Part shown: positions 29,091 to 38,551 of the stretch, in pieces
How the letters are laid out: every line of letters starts with the position of its first letter
Numbering within the stretch: position 1 is the stretch's first letter
Origin: Bradyrhizobium sp. CSA207
GTDB lineage: Bacteria; Pseudomonadota; Alphaproteobacteria; Rhizobiales; Xanthobacteraceae
Length of the DNA: 47,897 nt
Assembly: GCF_029051685.1 (NCBI RefSeq)
Contig: NZ_JAACFT010000050.1
Span: forward strand, 1 to 47,897
Direction: 5' to 3'
Notes under the pieces: generated by a model
Databases searched by the model: none
The model's input: the letters and a program-made list of their open reading frames with translations, nothing else
Told to the model about the DNA's origin: nothing
Translations under genes and position numbers: made by a program

Positions 29091-29716
29091 TCATCCTTTC
29101 GGAATGAGGTGAGCCACACGACGGGATTCGTCACGGTCGCTCTTCGACAAGCCCTCAATGACGCCGGCGCGATCCGCCGCGTTGCGGTTCTGGCTCATCT
29201 TCCGCGTGCCATCGAGCCGTGTAATTTGCAATCGCAGACCAACAATCCCCTTAAGCTCCGCTTTAATGAAATCGGCAGGGGCGTCCGAGACGGCCCAGCG
29301 GTCTTTGCCCGAGCGCTCATGCGCATCGGTCACTCGCGTGACCACCTCCAGCAGCCGATCGGCATCATCGAAGAATTCGACCGGCCCGTAGGCTGCACAG
29401 CGACATAGTTCCACGTCGGTACGGCCTCGCCTCTCTCGTGCTTCGTCACGTACCAGGAGGGGCTGATATAGGCCTGCGGCCCAGCGAAAATGGCCATCGC
29501 CTCGCCAGTCGGTGCCAGCTTCCACTGCGGATTCGCACGCGCCACGTGCGCGTAAATCGTGCCCATGGAGCCTTCGCTCTCGTCGAGTACTACGGGCAGC
29601 ATGGTTCCAACGAGCCCCTCGTGAGTGGCGGTGACCAGTGTCGCCGAGCGCGCATCGCGCATCGTCCGATGAAGGTCGGCGATATCAACAACTTGGAAGG
29701 AGGGCGGCGTGTACAT
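29091..29716 (-). pseudogene. PaiB-like FMN-binding protein, frameshifted
   Basis: The first part starts at ATG 29716 (GGGGAG eight bases upstream) and reads MYTPPSFQVVDIADLHRTMR up to TWNYVAV; this is the PaiB family N-terminus with the ISPSWYVTKHERGEAVPTWN motif. The protein-like frame then changes near 29391-29396, and the next frame supplies AYGPVEFFDDADRLLEVVTR and ends KSDRDESRRVAHLIPKG at 29091. Joined, the two parts give about 208 aa, the normal PaiB length. One missing base explains the shift. PaiB proteins are flavin-binding and are described as regulators of protease or sporulation genes in Bacillus; the role in rhizobia is unclear. Unless the shift is a sequencing error the gene is inactive. 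Confidence 0.8.
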
Positions 29717-30701
29717 CGGCGAGGCTCCCCGGTCGCCCGACGGAAAGCCGGGCGACACATGATTTGAACTGGAGTACGCCTCATGCTGGATCACAGAAAC
29801 AGCCAGTTTTGGCGGGTAGTGTCAGTCCTCCGCGCGCGCAAGCCCCTGGGGAACAGCCAACCTATGTGCGTCAGAGGTGCAGATCGGAGAGCGGCTTTGC
29901 AAGCTGGCCAGCGGTTGCCTTCGACGCGGCGTTTGCAGACGAATTCGGCTTTTGGTGGCGATCACTGCAGCACATGAGCAGCTTCAGCTCAGGGCTATGC
30001 GTGGGACGACCAGAATTGCGGCTGAGCCCTGCCGCATCACCTCGCCGCGCCACGACTCGCAGGTTGGTGGTGACTGGCTGTGCTAGATCCGCCCCCGGAC
30101 TGGACGGACATATCAAAAACAAGGAGGTCGTAGCCATTCCGTCGGCGTGATGATTGCCGGTCTTGAAATCGATAAGGAGACATCCCCGTGTGTGTCCGGC
30201 ACGCGGTGTATGGGGTCAGTCTCGCCCATCTATAGCCCAGATGAAGGGGCCTGACATCCGACGTGCAATCCAGGAGCTCGAGATCCCCCGCCTATCTGTC
30301 TCCCGCGCGATGCGAATGATCATGCACAACGCGTTCTGGTGCTGGTCGAAAATGCCGAAGCGCCGAAGCGCCTCCCGCCGGTTCAGCGAAACTTCACGAG
30401 TGACGGCCCATTCGCGCAGGCCAACGTGTTGTAGCCTTCAGTATTCTGGAATTGCCAAGCTTATCTCGATCAAACGGTCGCTTGTTCAATGGCTACCCAG
30501 ATCCATCGCAGCTGGTACGAAGCCTGCGGCCGCACACTTCGGCTGTGGTGTAGCATGGCTCCGATATTCCGATCCTGCCTTATTGAGGACGATCTGATGG
30601 CATTAACGCCGCATGCTGATGGCCTATTCCAGTTCAGCATTTGGGTTCGAGAGTCCCGGTCCTCGGGCGGATTTTCCGGGTAACAGAGAGAGCATACGCC
30701 T
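29717..30701. other. Gene-poor stretch upstream of pectate lyase
   Basis: A + frame of 147 codons (30154-30597) is open but has no motif; a second frame in the same place (RVLVLVENAEAPKRLPPVQR) also reads protein-like for 30 residues, which suggests decayed coding sequence. A sequence at about 30466-30492 (ATCAAACGGTCGCTTGTTCA) only loosely resembles the right part of a nod box. The pectate lyase promoter should lie in this stretch. Confidence 0.4.
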
Positions 30702-31961
30702 ATGAAGGACACGATGAAGTACATCACGCGTTCGTTGCGCGTGCTCGGCGGACTTGCTGTCGTCCTCGGCGTCTCTTCCGTGCTCGGATCGAACAATGTG
30801 CGATCCCAAGCCCTCAAAGGCTTTGGCGTTGGAGCGACGGGCGGTCTTGGAGGCGAGGTAGTTCAGGTCAGATCAACCAAAGCTCTGAAATATGAGTTGT
30901 GTCGTTCGTACAGCTTCGGGTACTGCAATGACAATAATCCGCGCGAGATCCAGGTAATCGGAACCATAGACTTTACCGGTACGGAAGGGCGGGGCGAGGG
31001 ACAGGGTTGCCAATACGGCCGTGCTTGTTCGGCACCTTACAACCGTGAATCCCTTCTCCTTATGGACGGCAACGACGCGCATTGCGATGGCAAGGAGAAG
31101 ACGTTGGTCGGCTTCGATACGGCCGGCAAGCGCCCGCTGGAAATTGGCTCAAACAAGACAGTGATCGGCGTTGGCCCGAGCGCTACAATCAAAGGAAAGG
31201 GACTGCGTCTGAATGGGGTCAGCAACGTCGTTATTCGCAACCTGACCATCAGTGATATCAATGAAGGCGTGATATTTGCCGGCGATGCTATTGCAATCGC
31301 ACGAGCCGACCTGGTTTGGATCGACCACAACCGATTTCATAACATCGGGCGGCAGATGATTGCCGGCGGCTTTGGGCCTACGACGAATATTATGATTTCC
31401 TGGAACGACTTCGATGGCAGCGATACCTTTTCCTCCTATTGTAACGGGCAGCACTATTGGAATCTCCTGTTTCTTGGTGTCCCGCAGACGATCACCATCG
31501 CAAATAACTATTTCCATGAGATCTCGGGGCGGGCACCGCACATCGACGGGGCGCAGGCCATTATTCATCTCGTTAACAATTACTTCCACAACACGAATGC
31601 GCAACGGAGCGGCGGATTCTTCCATGCGGTGGATGCCGGATCATCTGTGCAAGCACTGATCGAGGGTAATTACTTTGACAATATTGAAACACCCGTAAAG
31701 ACTGGTAGTGGACATATCTTTGGCATCTTAGGCAAATCCAGCGGGACCGTGCGGAACATCTGCCTTACCGTGCTCGCACGTCGGTGCATCGAGAACATCG
31801 CGACCCCAGTGCCGCGGATCAATGGCTTTCGCCTAGATGAAACCGTAATTCAGTCGTTTGGAGCTCTTCCAAGATCATCTATTCCTCCTCCATTTCGAGC
31901 GGATGATGTTCCGGCCATGATCACGGCCGGGGCAGGTCCCGGACACCTTGAGAGCCGGTGA
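30702..31961 (+). CDS. Secreted pectate/pectin lyase (polysaccharide lyase family 1)
   Basis: The 419-aa protein starts with a signal peptide (charged MKYITRSLRV then a hydrophobic LGGLAVVLGVSSVLG core). It contains features of PL1 beta-helix lyases: KTVIGVGPSATIKGKGLRLN, NVVIRNLTI, DAIAIARADLVWIDHNRFHN (the metal-binding vWIDHn motif) and ISGRAPHIDG, where the Arg is the likely catalytic base. Repeated NNYF-type turns fit a right-handed beta-helix. Such enzymes cleave pectate by beta-elimination and would act outside the cell on plant cell walls, plausibly during infection. ATG 30702 and ATG 30714 are both possible starts; AAGGA precedes the second. The TauD-like gene follows about 450 bases downstream on the same strand. 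No tts box or clear nod box was seen upstream. Confidence 0.9.
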   Translation: MKDTMKYITRSLRVLGGLAVVLGVSSVLGSNNVRSQALKGFGVGATGGLGGEVVQVRSTKALKYELCRSYSFGYCNDNNPREIQVIGTIDFTGTEGRGEGQGCQYGRACSAPYNRESLLLMDGNDAHCDGKEKTLVGFDTAGKRPLEIGSNKTVIGVGPSATIKGKGLRLNGVSNVVIRNLTISDINEGVIFAGDAIAIARADLVWIDHNRFHNIGRQMIAGGFGPTTNIMISWNDFDGSDTFSSYCNGQHYWNLLFLGVPQTITIANNYFHEISGRAPHIDGAQAIIHLVNNYFHNTNAQRSGGFFHAVDAGSSVQALIEGNYFDNIETPVKTGSGHIFGILGKSSGTVRNICLTVLARRCIENIATPVPRINGFRLDETVIQSFGALPRSSIPPPFRADDVPAMITAGAGPGHLESR

Positions 31962-32407
31962 TGGCCCGTTCGCAGACGCGGCTCGAGACTTGGCCGATTG
32001 CCGCAAACAGTTGAGCGGAAGGCGCGTACTGGACGAGAACGGCACGCACGGCTGGCTGCCCGACGTTGCACGAGGACTGTATGGCCTTTCTCTTCGGGTG
32101 CCGAGCAGTACAATTCCTGTCGATTATGCGCCCTATGCCTTTCCCCGCCGACCCAGGCGCTCGTCTCAAAGTTTGCGTCCGGTTTTTGGCGGGTTCGGGT
32201 TGGAAAGAGGAGGGGAGGCGGCATCGAGTTCCTGGCAACTGTTCGAATTATCATCCGATCAGCTACCTGACGGACCTTCACAGCTCCGTTTTCCGACTGG
32301 CATGGTGCTTGCTCGAGAGTACCCGTAGCGCGAGGTTCGCCTTCGAAACCGAGTGACAATGCGCCCTCGTCCGCTTGAAGAATCCGCAACGCTTGGAAAA
32401 GTTCGCA
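31962..32407. other. Spacer between pectate lyase and TauD-like gene
   Basis: Overlapping frames on both strands reach 90-180 codons but have no motif. I see no gene and no clear terminator. Confidence 0.4.
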
Positions 32408-33337
32408 ATGAAAGAAACGGCTTCGACCGAGAGTGTCATTCCACCGACTGACGTCGTCAAGCGCGCCGCGCGCATCGGTGTTGAAATCAGAAATGTCAAG
32501 CTCTCGGGTGATTTACCGAGCCAAACCGTCGCTGCGATCAACAGCTTGCTGCTCGAACACAAGGTGATCTTCTTCCGCGATCAGGGTCATCTTGATGACG
32601 CGGAGCAGGAGCGCTTTGCTGCTTGTTTGGGAAGGCTGGTGCCGCATCCGACGCTCGGTACCATCAATGGAACGACCTCGATCATCGAGCTTGATTCCGC
32701 GCGCGGAGGTAGTCGGGCTGATGTATGGCACGCCGATGGAACGTTTCTCGCGGCCTATCCCAAACTTGCGGTGCTGCGAGCCGTTGTGATCCCATCGTCC
32801 GGTGGCGATACGATTTGGTCGAACGCTGTGGCCGCCTATCTGGATCTGCCGCGGCCGCTCCAACGGCTTGCCGACGAACTGTGGACTGTTCACAGCAACG
32901 CCTTCGACTACGCCGGGACCTGCCGTGTTCGCGAAATCGACCGGAAGCATTTTGATGAGGTCTTTACCAAAACAATCTATGAGACCGAGCATCCGGTGGT
33001 CCGTGTACATCCCGAGACCGGCGAGCGCGCGCTCCTGCTCGGCGATGTGGTGCAAAGGTTTATTGATATCCCAAAGCGCGACGGTCAGAGGCTGTTCGAT
33101 TTATTCCAGTCCCATATCACGGCGCCCGAAAACACCGTGCGCTGGAGCTGGAAAGAAGGCGATGTCGCGATTTGGGATAACCGCGCAACGCAGCATTATG
33201 CGGTCAACGATTACGGTGACCAGCATCGCGTCGTTCATCGTGCCACAATCGATGGTGACGCGCCCGTCAGCGTCGACGGCCGATGCAGTGTAACGCGCCT
33301 CAAGACGACGAAGCACCCCTCCACGAGGGTTGCCTAG
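32408..33337 (+). CDS. TauD/TfdA-family Fe(II)/2-oxoglutarate dioxygenase
   Basis: The 309-aa protein carries the metal triad H108-x-D110 (VWHADGTF) and distal H263 in NRATQHYAVNDY, with Arg residues in DQHRVVHR positioned for 2-oxoglutarate; WHxDxTF and ATQHYA are typical of TauD/TfdA enzymes. These hydroxylate small sulfonates, aryloxy acids or similar substrates; the sequence does not tell which. I chose ATG 32408 (MKETASTESV); a TTG 33 bases upstream is in frame. No sulfonate transporter genes (tauABC) are adjacent, so classic taurine use is doubtful. In rhizobia, members of this family are often lone island genes. It follows the pectate lyase and may share its expression. Confidence 0.9.
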   Translation: MKETASTESVIPPTDVVKRAARIGVEIRNVKLSGDLPSQTVAAINSLLLEHKVIFFRDQGHLDDAEQERFAACLGRLVPHPTLGTINGTTSIIELDSARGGSRADVWHADGTFLAAYPKLAVLRAVVIPSSGGDTIWSNAVAAYLDLPRPLQRLADELWTVHSNAFDYAGTCRVREIDRKHFDEVFTKTIYETEHPVVRVHPETGERALLLGDVVQRFIDIPKRDGQRLFDLFQSHITAPENTVRWSWKEGDVAIWDNRATQHYAVNDYGDQHRVVHRATIDGDAPVSVDGRCSVTRLKTTKHPSTRVA

Positions 33338-34130
33338 CCGGGCTCGGCAAATTCACCGGTGATGCACTGCTCTTTATCGCATGTTCGCGCGAATAGACTG
33401 TTTGCGAAGAGAAGTTCACCGAGCAGAACGCCACGCGCAACTGGATGGGAGGGGCTAACGCGCCGCGGACTCGGAAGGCGACCTCGTTGCTGAAGTGAGA
33501 TGCTGAAAGCTCATCTCGACCCATCGGAAAATGATTCAGCACCGAGTGGCGCAGGTCATCCGGCCGCGGCGGGTTGATTTGCCGCGGAAGGGGAGTATGT
33601 TTCCGCCGACCTTGCGCATCGCCTTTAGGCCAGCGCCACAAGCGTGGGACAGAAATAGCGCGGTTGCCGTAGTTGGCTAGTTTCGGCATCTGTGTCTTGG
33701 TTCTCGCTTACCACGCCTCTTCGCGACGTGAACTAAGCTCCGAGGGCACGGTTTGAGCGTTGTCATGGCAGAGTACGAGCTTGGACGCGAGTCTGACGAG
33801 CAGCACGAGCAGGCATCGAAAGCAATGTCGCTGGCGCAAGATCAGCACTCGATTTGACTAAATGAGCATCGGAGATCATTCCGGCCGAGGGTATAGGTCT
33901 TGCGCAATATGACGTCGGCCGATCGCTCGTAGACGAAGCAGCAAAGGCTCTAACCTACCGTTCCCAACACATGCTACCTTGGACATCACGGCTCAATTTA
34001 CGCGGTACCCGGGCTTCTCGCCAGGAGCACAGCCGATACCAAAATCGCCGTGATAAGTGGCTCCAAGCCCTTGAAATGGCGATGGTGATATCGGCTACAT
34101 GGCGGTGAATTCACGCGCAGTCTTGAGGCC
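33338..34130. other. Gene-poor stretch between convergent TauD-like and porin genes
   Basis: A + frame from ATG 33765 to TGA 33857 encodes 30 residues (MAEYELGRESDEQHEQASKA...), hydrophilic and protein-like, perhaps a fragment. The - frame 33300-33689 (LPRQINPPRPDDLRHSVLNH) also looks like a remnant of a conserved protein, possibly of a mobile element. Neither can be named. Confidence 0.35.
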
Positions 34131-35702
34131 TTAGAAGAATACCGACGTAGATACCAATATATTCAGGGCGTGTCCCGTTTGCGGCGTGTAGGTAATGCTT
34201 GTCGGGTGATTGATGTACGTCAGTCCTACGGTTGTATATATTCCGGGCGCCAGATGCGCCGTATATAGTCCCGAAATGGCTGTGCTGTCGCGGTGCGCCA
34301 GCGGCTCTTTCGCCAGTGCAGCATCCACCGCGAAATGGCTCCAGATGGTGTTGTTGACAACAAGACTCATCTGGTCGGTGGGCCGGCTGTCAAACAGGCC
34401 TTTCGCGTAAAGGCGAAGCTCGTAGTACTGGCTAGCCCTATTTAGGTCAGGCGGAGCGTACATTGCAGAGAATCCGCCATAGATTCCGCGAGATGCCGAG
34501 CCGTGGATGGCAGACTGCCAGAATTGCCTGTCCGCAGCTACATAGTAGACGCTGTTCGCCTTGGCTGTCGGTTGCGTCGGATGCTGTAGGTCCGTGTAGC
34601 TGCTGTTATTAAACCCCGCGCCAGCCCGCAGCCAAGTCTCGGGTACCCCGGGAGTAGGCTTGTTCTTATAGCAAATTTCATCAAGCAAAAGAATGCCTGC
34701 GTCGCGCGTGCTCCAGTTCAACCCAGTGGGATTTTCGCTTACATGCGTATATTGACCGGCTGGACTGAGCGAGCGCTGGATTGAGAGCTTGTTATATAAG
34801 CGATCGTCAAAATTGTACTTCAGATTAAGGGCCGGCGTTGGCGCCCAATTGTTGCTCATGCCCGCTTGGAACAGCATCTTCGACGAGGGTCCAAAAAACT
34901 TTTCTCCGGCGCCCGCAAACTCATGTTGGTTCCTGAGGTAGCCCAGTTTGAGTTCGATCTTCCTGTCGAAGAACGTTTGATAGTAAGAAACTGCATTGAG
35001 TCCCAGTCGGTCTGGCCCGGCGCTCTTCCATGTCCAGTATTGATGCTCGGCTCCCACCACGATCTGACCGTCGGGAATTCCAAACCGAGTGAGGTCATAG
35101 GTCACGATCATAGAGTTGACCGTACTAAATGTTGGATTCTGACCGACATATTGCTGATTGGCGATGGTGCTTCTGGCGGCATTGCCGACTTCATTGTTGA
35201 CAAACGTATTTAGGGTCCAGCCAGCAAATCCAATCCCGAGATCTGAAAGCTCGGATCTGACAGAAGCTGTATCCTGATCTATCGTGTCCGCAGGACCAGG
35301 AGCAGTGAACGCGGCACCTTTTTCGCGGAGGTTCTCGAATTTTGCGAATGGATTAATCTGCTTTTGAATTCTGCTCTTCGCAGTCTGCAGGGTACTGTCG
35401 CGCTTTGACGTAGCTGTTTTTGACAGGGAGCTCCCAGAAAGGCGCGCTGCTCCCTTGGGCCCGCTTCGGAATGTCATAGCCGGATCCGAAATTGTCCGGC
35501 TTCTTGCCTTGACGAGCTCATCGGGGCCGTGGCTTCTTGGGCCAGAGATCTCGCCAGTTGCTGCCGCCGAACTGCCCGCGAGACTAGCTATCACCGACAG
35601 GAGAATGCGCCCTCTCGGCTTCGCAATTGGTCCAGAAATGAGAGCGACTACGCCGGCCGGGTATGCCCACATGGATACCGGCGCTATAACGCAACGATGC
35701 AT
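34131..35702 (-). CDS. Carbohydrate-selective porin, OprB type
   Basis: The 523-aa protein has a signal peptide (hydrophobic ILLSVIASLAGSSAAA at about 34-49), a Ser/Arg/Lys-rich stretch (about 50-120) and then a chain of alternating amphipathic strands (GWTLNTFVNNEVGNAARSTI ... TIWSHFAVDAALAKEPLAHR) ending in Phe-Phe, the usual outer-membrane insertion signal. The pattern fits OprB-family porins, which let sugars cross the outer membrane. The N-terminal linker is longer than in simple OprB porins and the start is uncertain; ATG 35702 has a modest GGAAA upstream. It stands alone and convergent with the TauD-like gene. Substrate is unknown. Confidence 0.82.
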   Translation of the reverse strand: MHRCVIAPVSMWAYPAGVVALISGPIAKPRGRILLSVIASLAGSSAAATGEISGPRSHGPDELVKARSRTISDPAMTFRSGPKGAARLSGSSLSKTATSKRDSTLQTAKSRIQKQINPFAKFENLREKGAAFTAPGPADTIDQDTASVRSELSDLGIGFAGWTLNTFVNNEVGNAARSTIANQQYVGQNPTFSTVNSMIVTYDLTRFGIPDGQIVVGAEHQYWTWKSAGPDRLGLNAVSYYQTFFDRKIELKLGYLRNQHEFAGAGEKFFGPSSKMLFQAGMSNNWAPTPALNLKYNFDDRLYNKLSIQRSLSPAGQYTHVSENPTGLNWSTRDAGILLLDEICYKNKPTPGVPETWLRAGAGFNNSSYTDLQHPTQPTAKANSVYYVAADRQFWQSAIHGSASRGIYGGFSAMYAPPDLNRASQYYELRLYAKGLFDSRPTDQMSLVVNNTIWSHFAVDAALAKEPLAHRDSTAISGLYTAHLAPGIYTTVGLTYINHPTSITYTPQTGHALNILVSTSVFF

Positions 35703-35773
35703 GGTGATTTCCGCGTCCGTCGATTCGTATAAAGTGCACTTCCACCTGACCGCCTAGAGCGGATGTCGAATCC

Positions 35774-35929
35774 TTGGCCCTCAAGGCGGTCTGGGCGGCG
35801 CTTGACACCAGGCGGGCGTCTTTATGCGAAAAAGACCCGCTCAGCCTTCCGCGCTATCACCACTACTGGCGCAGCTTGGCCAACTTGGTGGATACCTGGC
35901 GCGACACAACCCAGCCGCTCGATCGCTAA
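35774..35929 (+). CDS. Short helical protein (about 50 aa), unknown function
   Basis: With a TTG start at 35774 the frame reads LALKAVWAALDTRRASLCEK DPLSLP and then RYHHYWRSLANLVDTWRDTT before stop TAA 35927-35929. The frame stays open a little further upstream (DVES) but no ATG or GTG is available. The sequence is protein-like, resembles short helical rhizobial proteins, and runs divergently from the porin. It may be a fragment of a longer gene that lost its start. Confidence 0.35.
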   Translation: MALKAVWAALDTRRASLCEKDPLSLPRYHHYWRSLANLVDTWRDTTQPLDR

Positions 35930-36779
35930 TCGAATGCAGGCATCTTGGTATGAGCGTTCGCTAGCAAGAGATTGGCGGCCGACGCACGAAGCCCAGGTGA
36001 CCTTGGGACAAATCCACTGGCAAAAGGAAAGGCAATGTTCTTGAACAGAGAGCAGCGCCAATAGCGGAGCTCGCAGAACAACACGCCGGATCCAAGAAAC
36101 GCCGCTCGCAGCTTGGTCGATGGGATGAAGCACAGGCGGGCAGAAGGGGCTAACATCTTTTGAGGCACGTAAGCTCGCTGACGCCGCCACAAGGCCTTGA
36201 TTGGCTCTCATCGGAAGATGGAGAGCGCGATTGGGGACGTTTTGATACCTGCGGACAACGAGACAGAACATCTATCAGCTCCATTGGATCTACGAGATCT
36301 ATATCGCGTCGCGACTTCTTCCCTGATGTGGCCCGAGCGAGTTTCACCGGCACTGACTGGCATGTGTCCGTCATCTCCATCAATTGCTAGGTTTGGTAGT
36401 TGACCGGGCGGGAGGTCGGCTGTCGCTGCGCGAATCGCAGGTATTGTGCCGGTCGGCGCGAGGCCGTCCCGGCGTTCACGGAGGACCGGTATGGCAACGT
36501 CGACGGGTGCAATCGATCGAGGTTGCGCGAAGCTCTTAGGGGGAACGATCTTTTCGCGGGCCGTGTCGCGCCGGCGCTGGTCGTTTTGTGCTCCGTGGTC
36601 TACTGGCGTGGACGAGTGGCTGCTCTGGATTGCACGCCTCAGCCCGTAGCGATCCGGTCGAGCGGCGATCATGCACATCGATAGGGGCCATCATGTCATC
36701 ACGACGAATCGCTGCGGTTTACTGAGAGTACGCATCCAGCGTAACGGCGCGCTGATGGAGTATTCCGGCTGCTAACGCT
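35930..36779. other. Gene-poor stretch
   Basis: Several overlapping frames (+ 36160-36390, + 36197-36403, + 36400-36684, - 36208-36678) are open but none has a ribosome binding site or a recognisable domain. The + fragment TPPQGLDWLSSEDGERDWGR reads protein-like. Nothing can be named. Confidence 0.35.
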
Positions 36780-36975
36780 TGAGCCGAGATCTTTGTACAT
36801 CCGGACGAGCTCGATCAGGTTTTCGATAGCGAAGTCGCTGAACGCCGAGATGCCATCTTCCCCACGCCGTAGGCCGAGATGAGCCGTCCTCGATCTCCAT
36901 TTCGTTGGTGATGTCCCGCAGCCAGTCGTCCTCCTGGTCGAGGTCCGCGGTCACACGGGCAATGGTGGTGATGTG
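36780..36975 (-). pseudogene. Remnant of a small conserved protein, frameshifted
   Basis: On the - strand one frame reads TTIARVTADLDQEDDWLRDI TNEMEIEDG and, after a frame change near 36870-36885, another reads GISAFSDFAIENLIELVRMY KDLG. Together they look like one small acidic protein with a frameshift in the segment LISAYGVGxDGISAF. I recall similar short proteins near plasmid and island genes, but the function is unknown. No start codon is clear; the open frame extends upstream to 37188 without conserved features. Confidence 0.4.
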
Positions 36976-37217
36976 ATGAACCTTGGCGTGGCTATGCCGC
37001 GTTGCAGTCGGGGGCGTCAACTTCCCGGCAGCAATGCGTCCAGCTGTTTTCGCGGCTAGGGCCGGGGCGGCTCTCGTCGCACAGCTGCCCACGGCGTCTT
37101 GTACCAGTTTGGAGCTGTTTGTGATTGTACCAGGCGAGCGAAACTCGTTCGCCGGACTCCCTGGCGCGCACAGCGAAAGGTAATGCATTTCATCCGATTA
37201 TCGCTCCTTGGCTGGTC

Positions 37218-38551
37218 TTAACAGAGCGGCGTGCCAAGATAAGCATCGAATGCGGCTGCCACAGCGCGAGTTAGAAAACGATGCTCCGGCCTCACGCGGA
37301 TGAATCCCTTTTCCATTTGCACGATTCCATCCTCGGCGAGCATTGCCAAGCGTTCGCCTAAACCGAGGAAAGAGACCGGGTCAAATCCATGAGTAATGCA
37401 AATTGCCGGCACGTCGACCTCGAAATCGCACATTAGCCGCTCGATGATTGCGGCCCGGACGCGGTCTTCGAGGCTGAGACTGTAGCCCTTTGACGTCGCC
37501 AGACGGCCGGCTTTGATTTGGCCGCTGTAGGAACCGGCTGTAACTGCGTTCTGGACGTAACCGTCCCCAAGCCGACCGATGGCCGACGGGCCGAAGCCGA
37601 TCACTTTATTGCAGGTGTCGGCCGAGTAACCCAGTGAGTTCCGCCGCAGGCGACCGGCTTTCTGCGCCAGCGCGAGCTCATCATCCGGCAAGGCGAAATG
37701 GTCGAGTCCGATTTGGCGGTACCCAGCTGCAATCAGTGCATTGGCCATCGCGGCGGCCTGTTCTGCACGGGCAGGGCTGTCTGGCAGCGCTGCCTCGTCG
37801 ATCAGGCGCTGATTCTTCTTGAAGGAAGGAACGTGCGCGTAGCCGAATACCGCAAGCCGGTCTGGTCGCATGGCCACTGCCGTAGTCGCGGTCTGAACGC
37901 AGGACTGCACCGTCTGATTTGGCAGACCGTAGATGAGGTCGAAGTTGATGCGGATTATTCCATGCTGCCGCAACGTTTCGACGGCGCGCTCTGTTTGTGC
38001 CTCACTCTGGACGCGGTTGATCGACTTTTGAACAATTGGATCGAAGCTCTGGACGCCGAGACTTGCGCGGTTCACGCCGGCAGCTGCTAACCCTTCGGAT
38101 GTGGCGAGCGTGAACGTGCGCGGGTCGATCTCAACGGCGATGGCGGCCGTTTTCGAAAGCGCAAAGCGGCGGCGCAGAAATTCCATCAGGCGCCGGAACT
38201 CCGCTGCCTCGATGAGGGTCGGCGTTCCACCGCCGAAGTGCACGTCGCTCACAGGCAGCGGTTGCGGCACCTGCGCCGCGACCAAATCGATCTCCTTACG
38301 AAGAACCGTCAAAAACTCTAGGATGGGTGAATCCCGGCGAGTGATGCTTCGAGCGAAGCCGCAATACCAGCAAATCGATCGACAGAACGGAATGTGGAAA
38401 TAGAGCGACACCGAGTCATTAACCGGCAGGCGCTGCAGCCTTTCTCAGAGGCTTCGGCGCCGACCTCTGTGGAGAACTCGGCTACAGTTGGATAGATGGT
38501 GTACCAAGGAAGGCGAGCATCGCAATACTTGTCTAGAATCGAAGTCTGCAA
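37218..38551 (-). pseudogene. hemN: Oxygen-independent coproporphyrinogen III oxidase HemN, frameshifted near the 5' end
   Basis: HemN is a radical SAM enzyme of heme synthesis used when oxygen is low, as in nodules. The main part (from GTG 38411, 397 aa) has SLYFHIPFCRSICWYCGF with C10, C14 and C17, FGGGTPTL, EIDPRTFT, SLGVQSFD and NFDLIYGLPNQT. The true N-terminus lies upstream in a different frame: from TTG 38551 it reads LQTSILDKYCDARLPWYTIY PTVAEFSTEV, equivalent to the HemN start (usually PRYTSYPTA). The frames join near 38430-38465 by a single-base shift; the joined protein would be about 444 aa, the family length. Trp and Ile replace conserved Arg and Ser in that segment, so the gene had probably begun to decay. 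A shortened protein from GTG 38411 could be made, but it lacks the N-terminal substrate-binding part. No FixK box was seen upstream. Confidence 0.85.

Noticed and set aside
30440..30492. Possible nod box upstream of pectate lyase (ATCAAACGGTCGCTTGTTCA)
   Set aside because: Only the right half is loosely similar, spacing is off and the ATCCA...GATG left half is missing.
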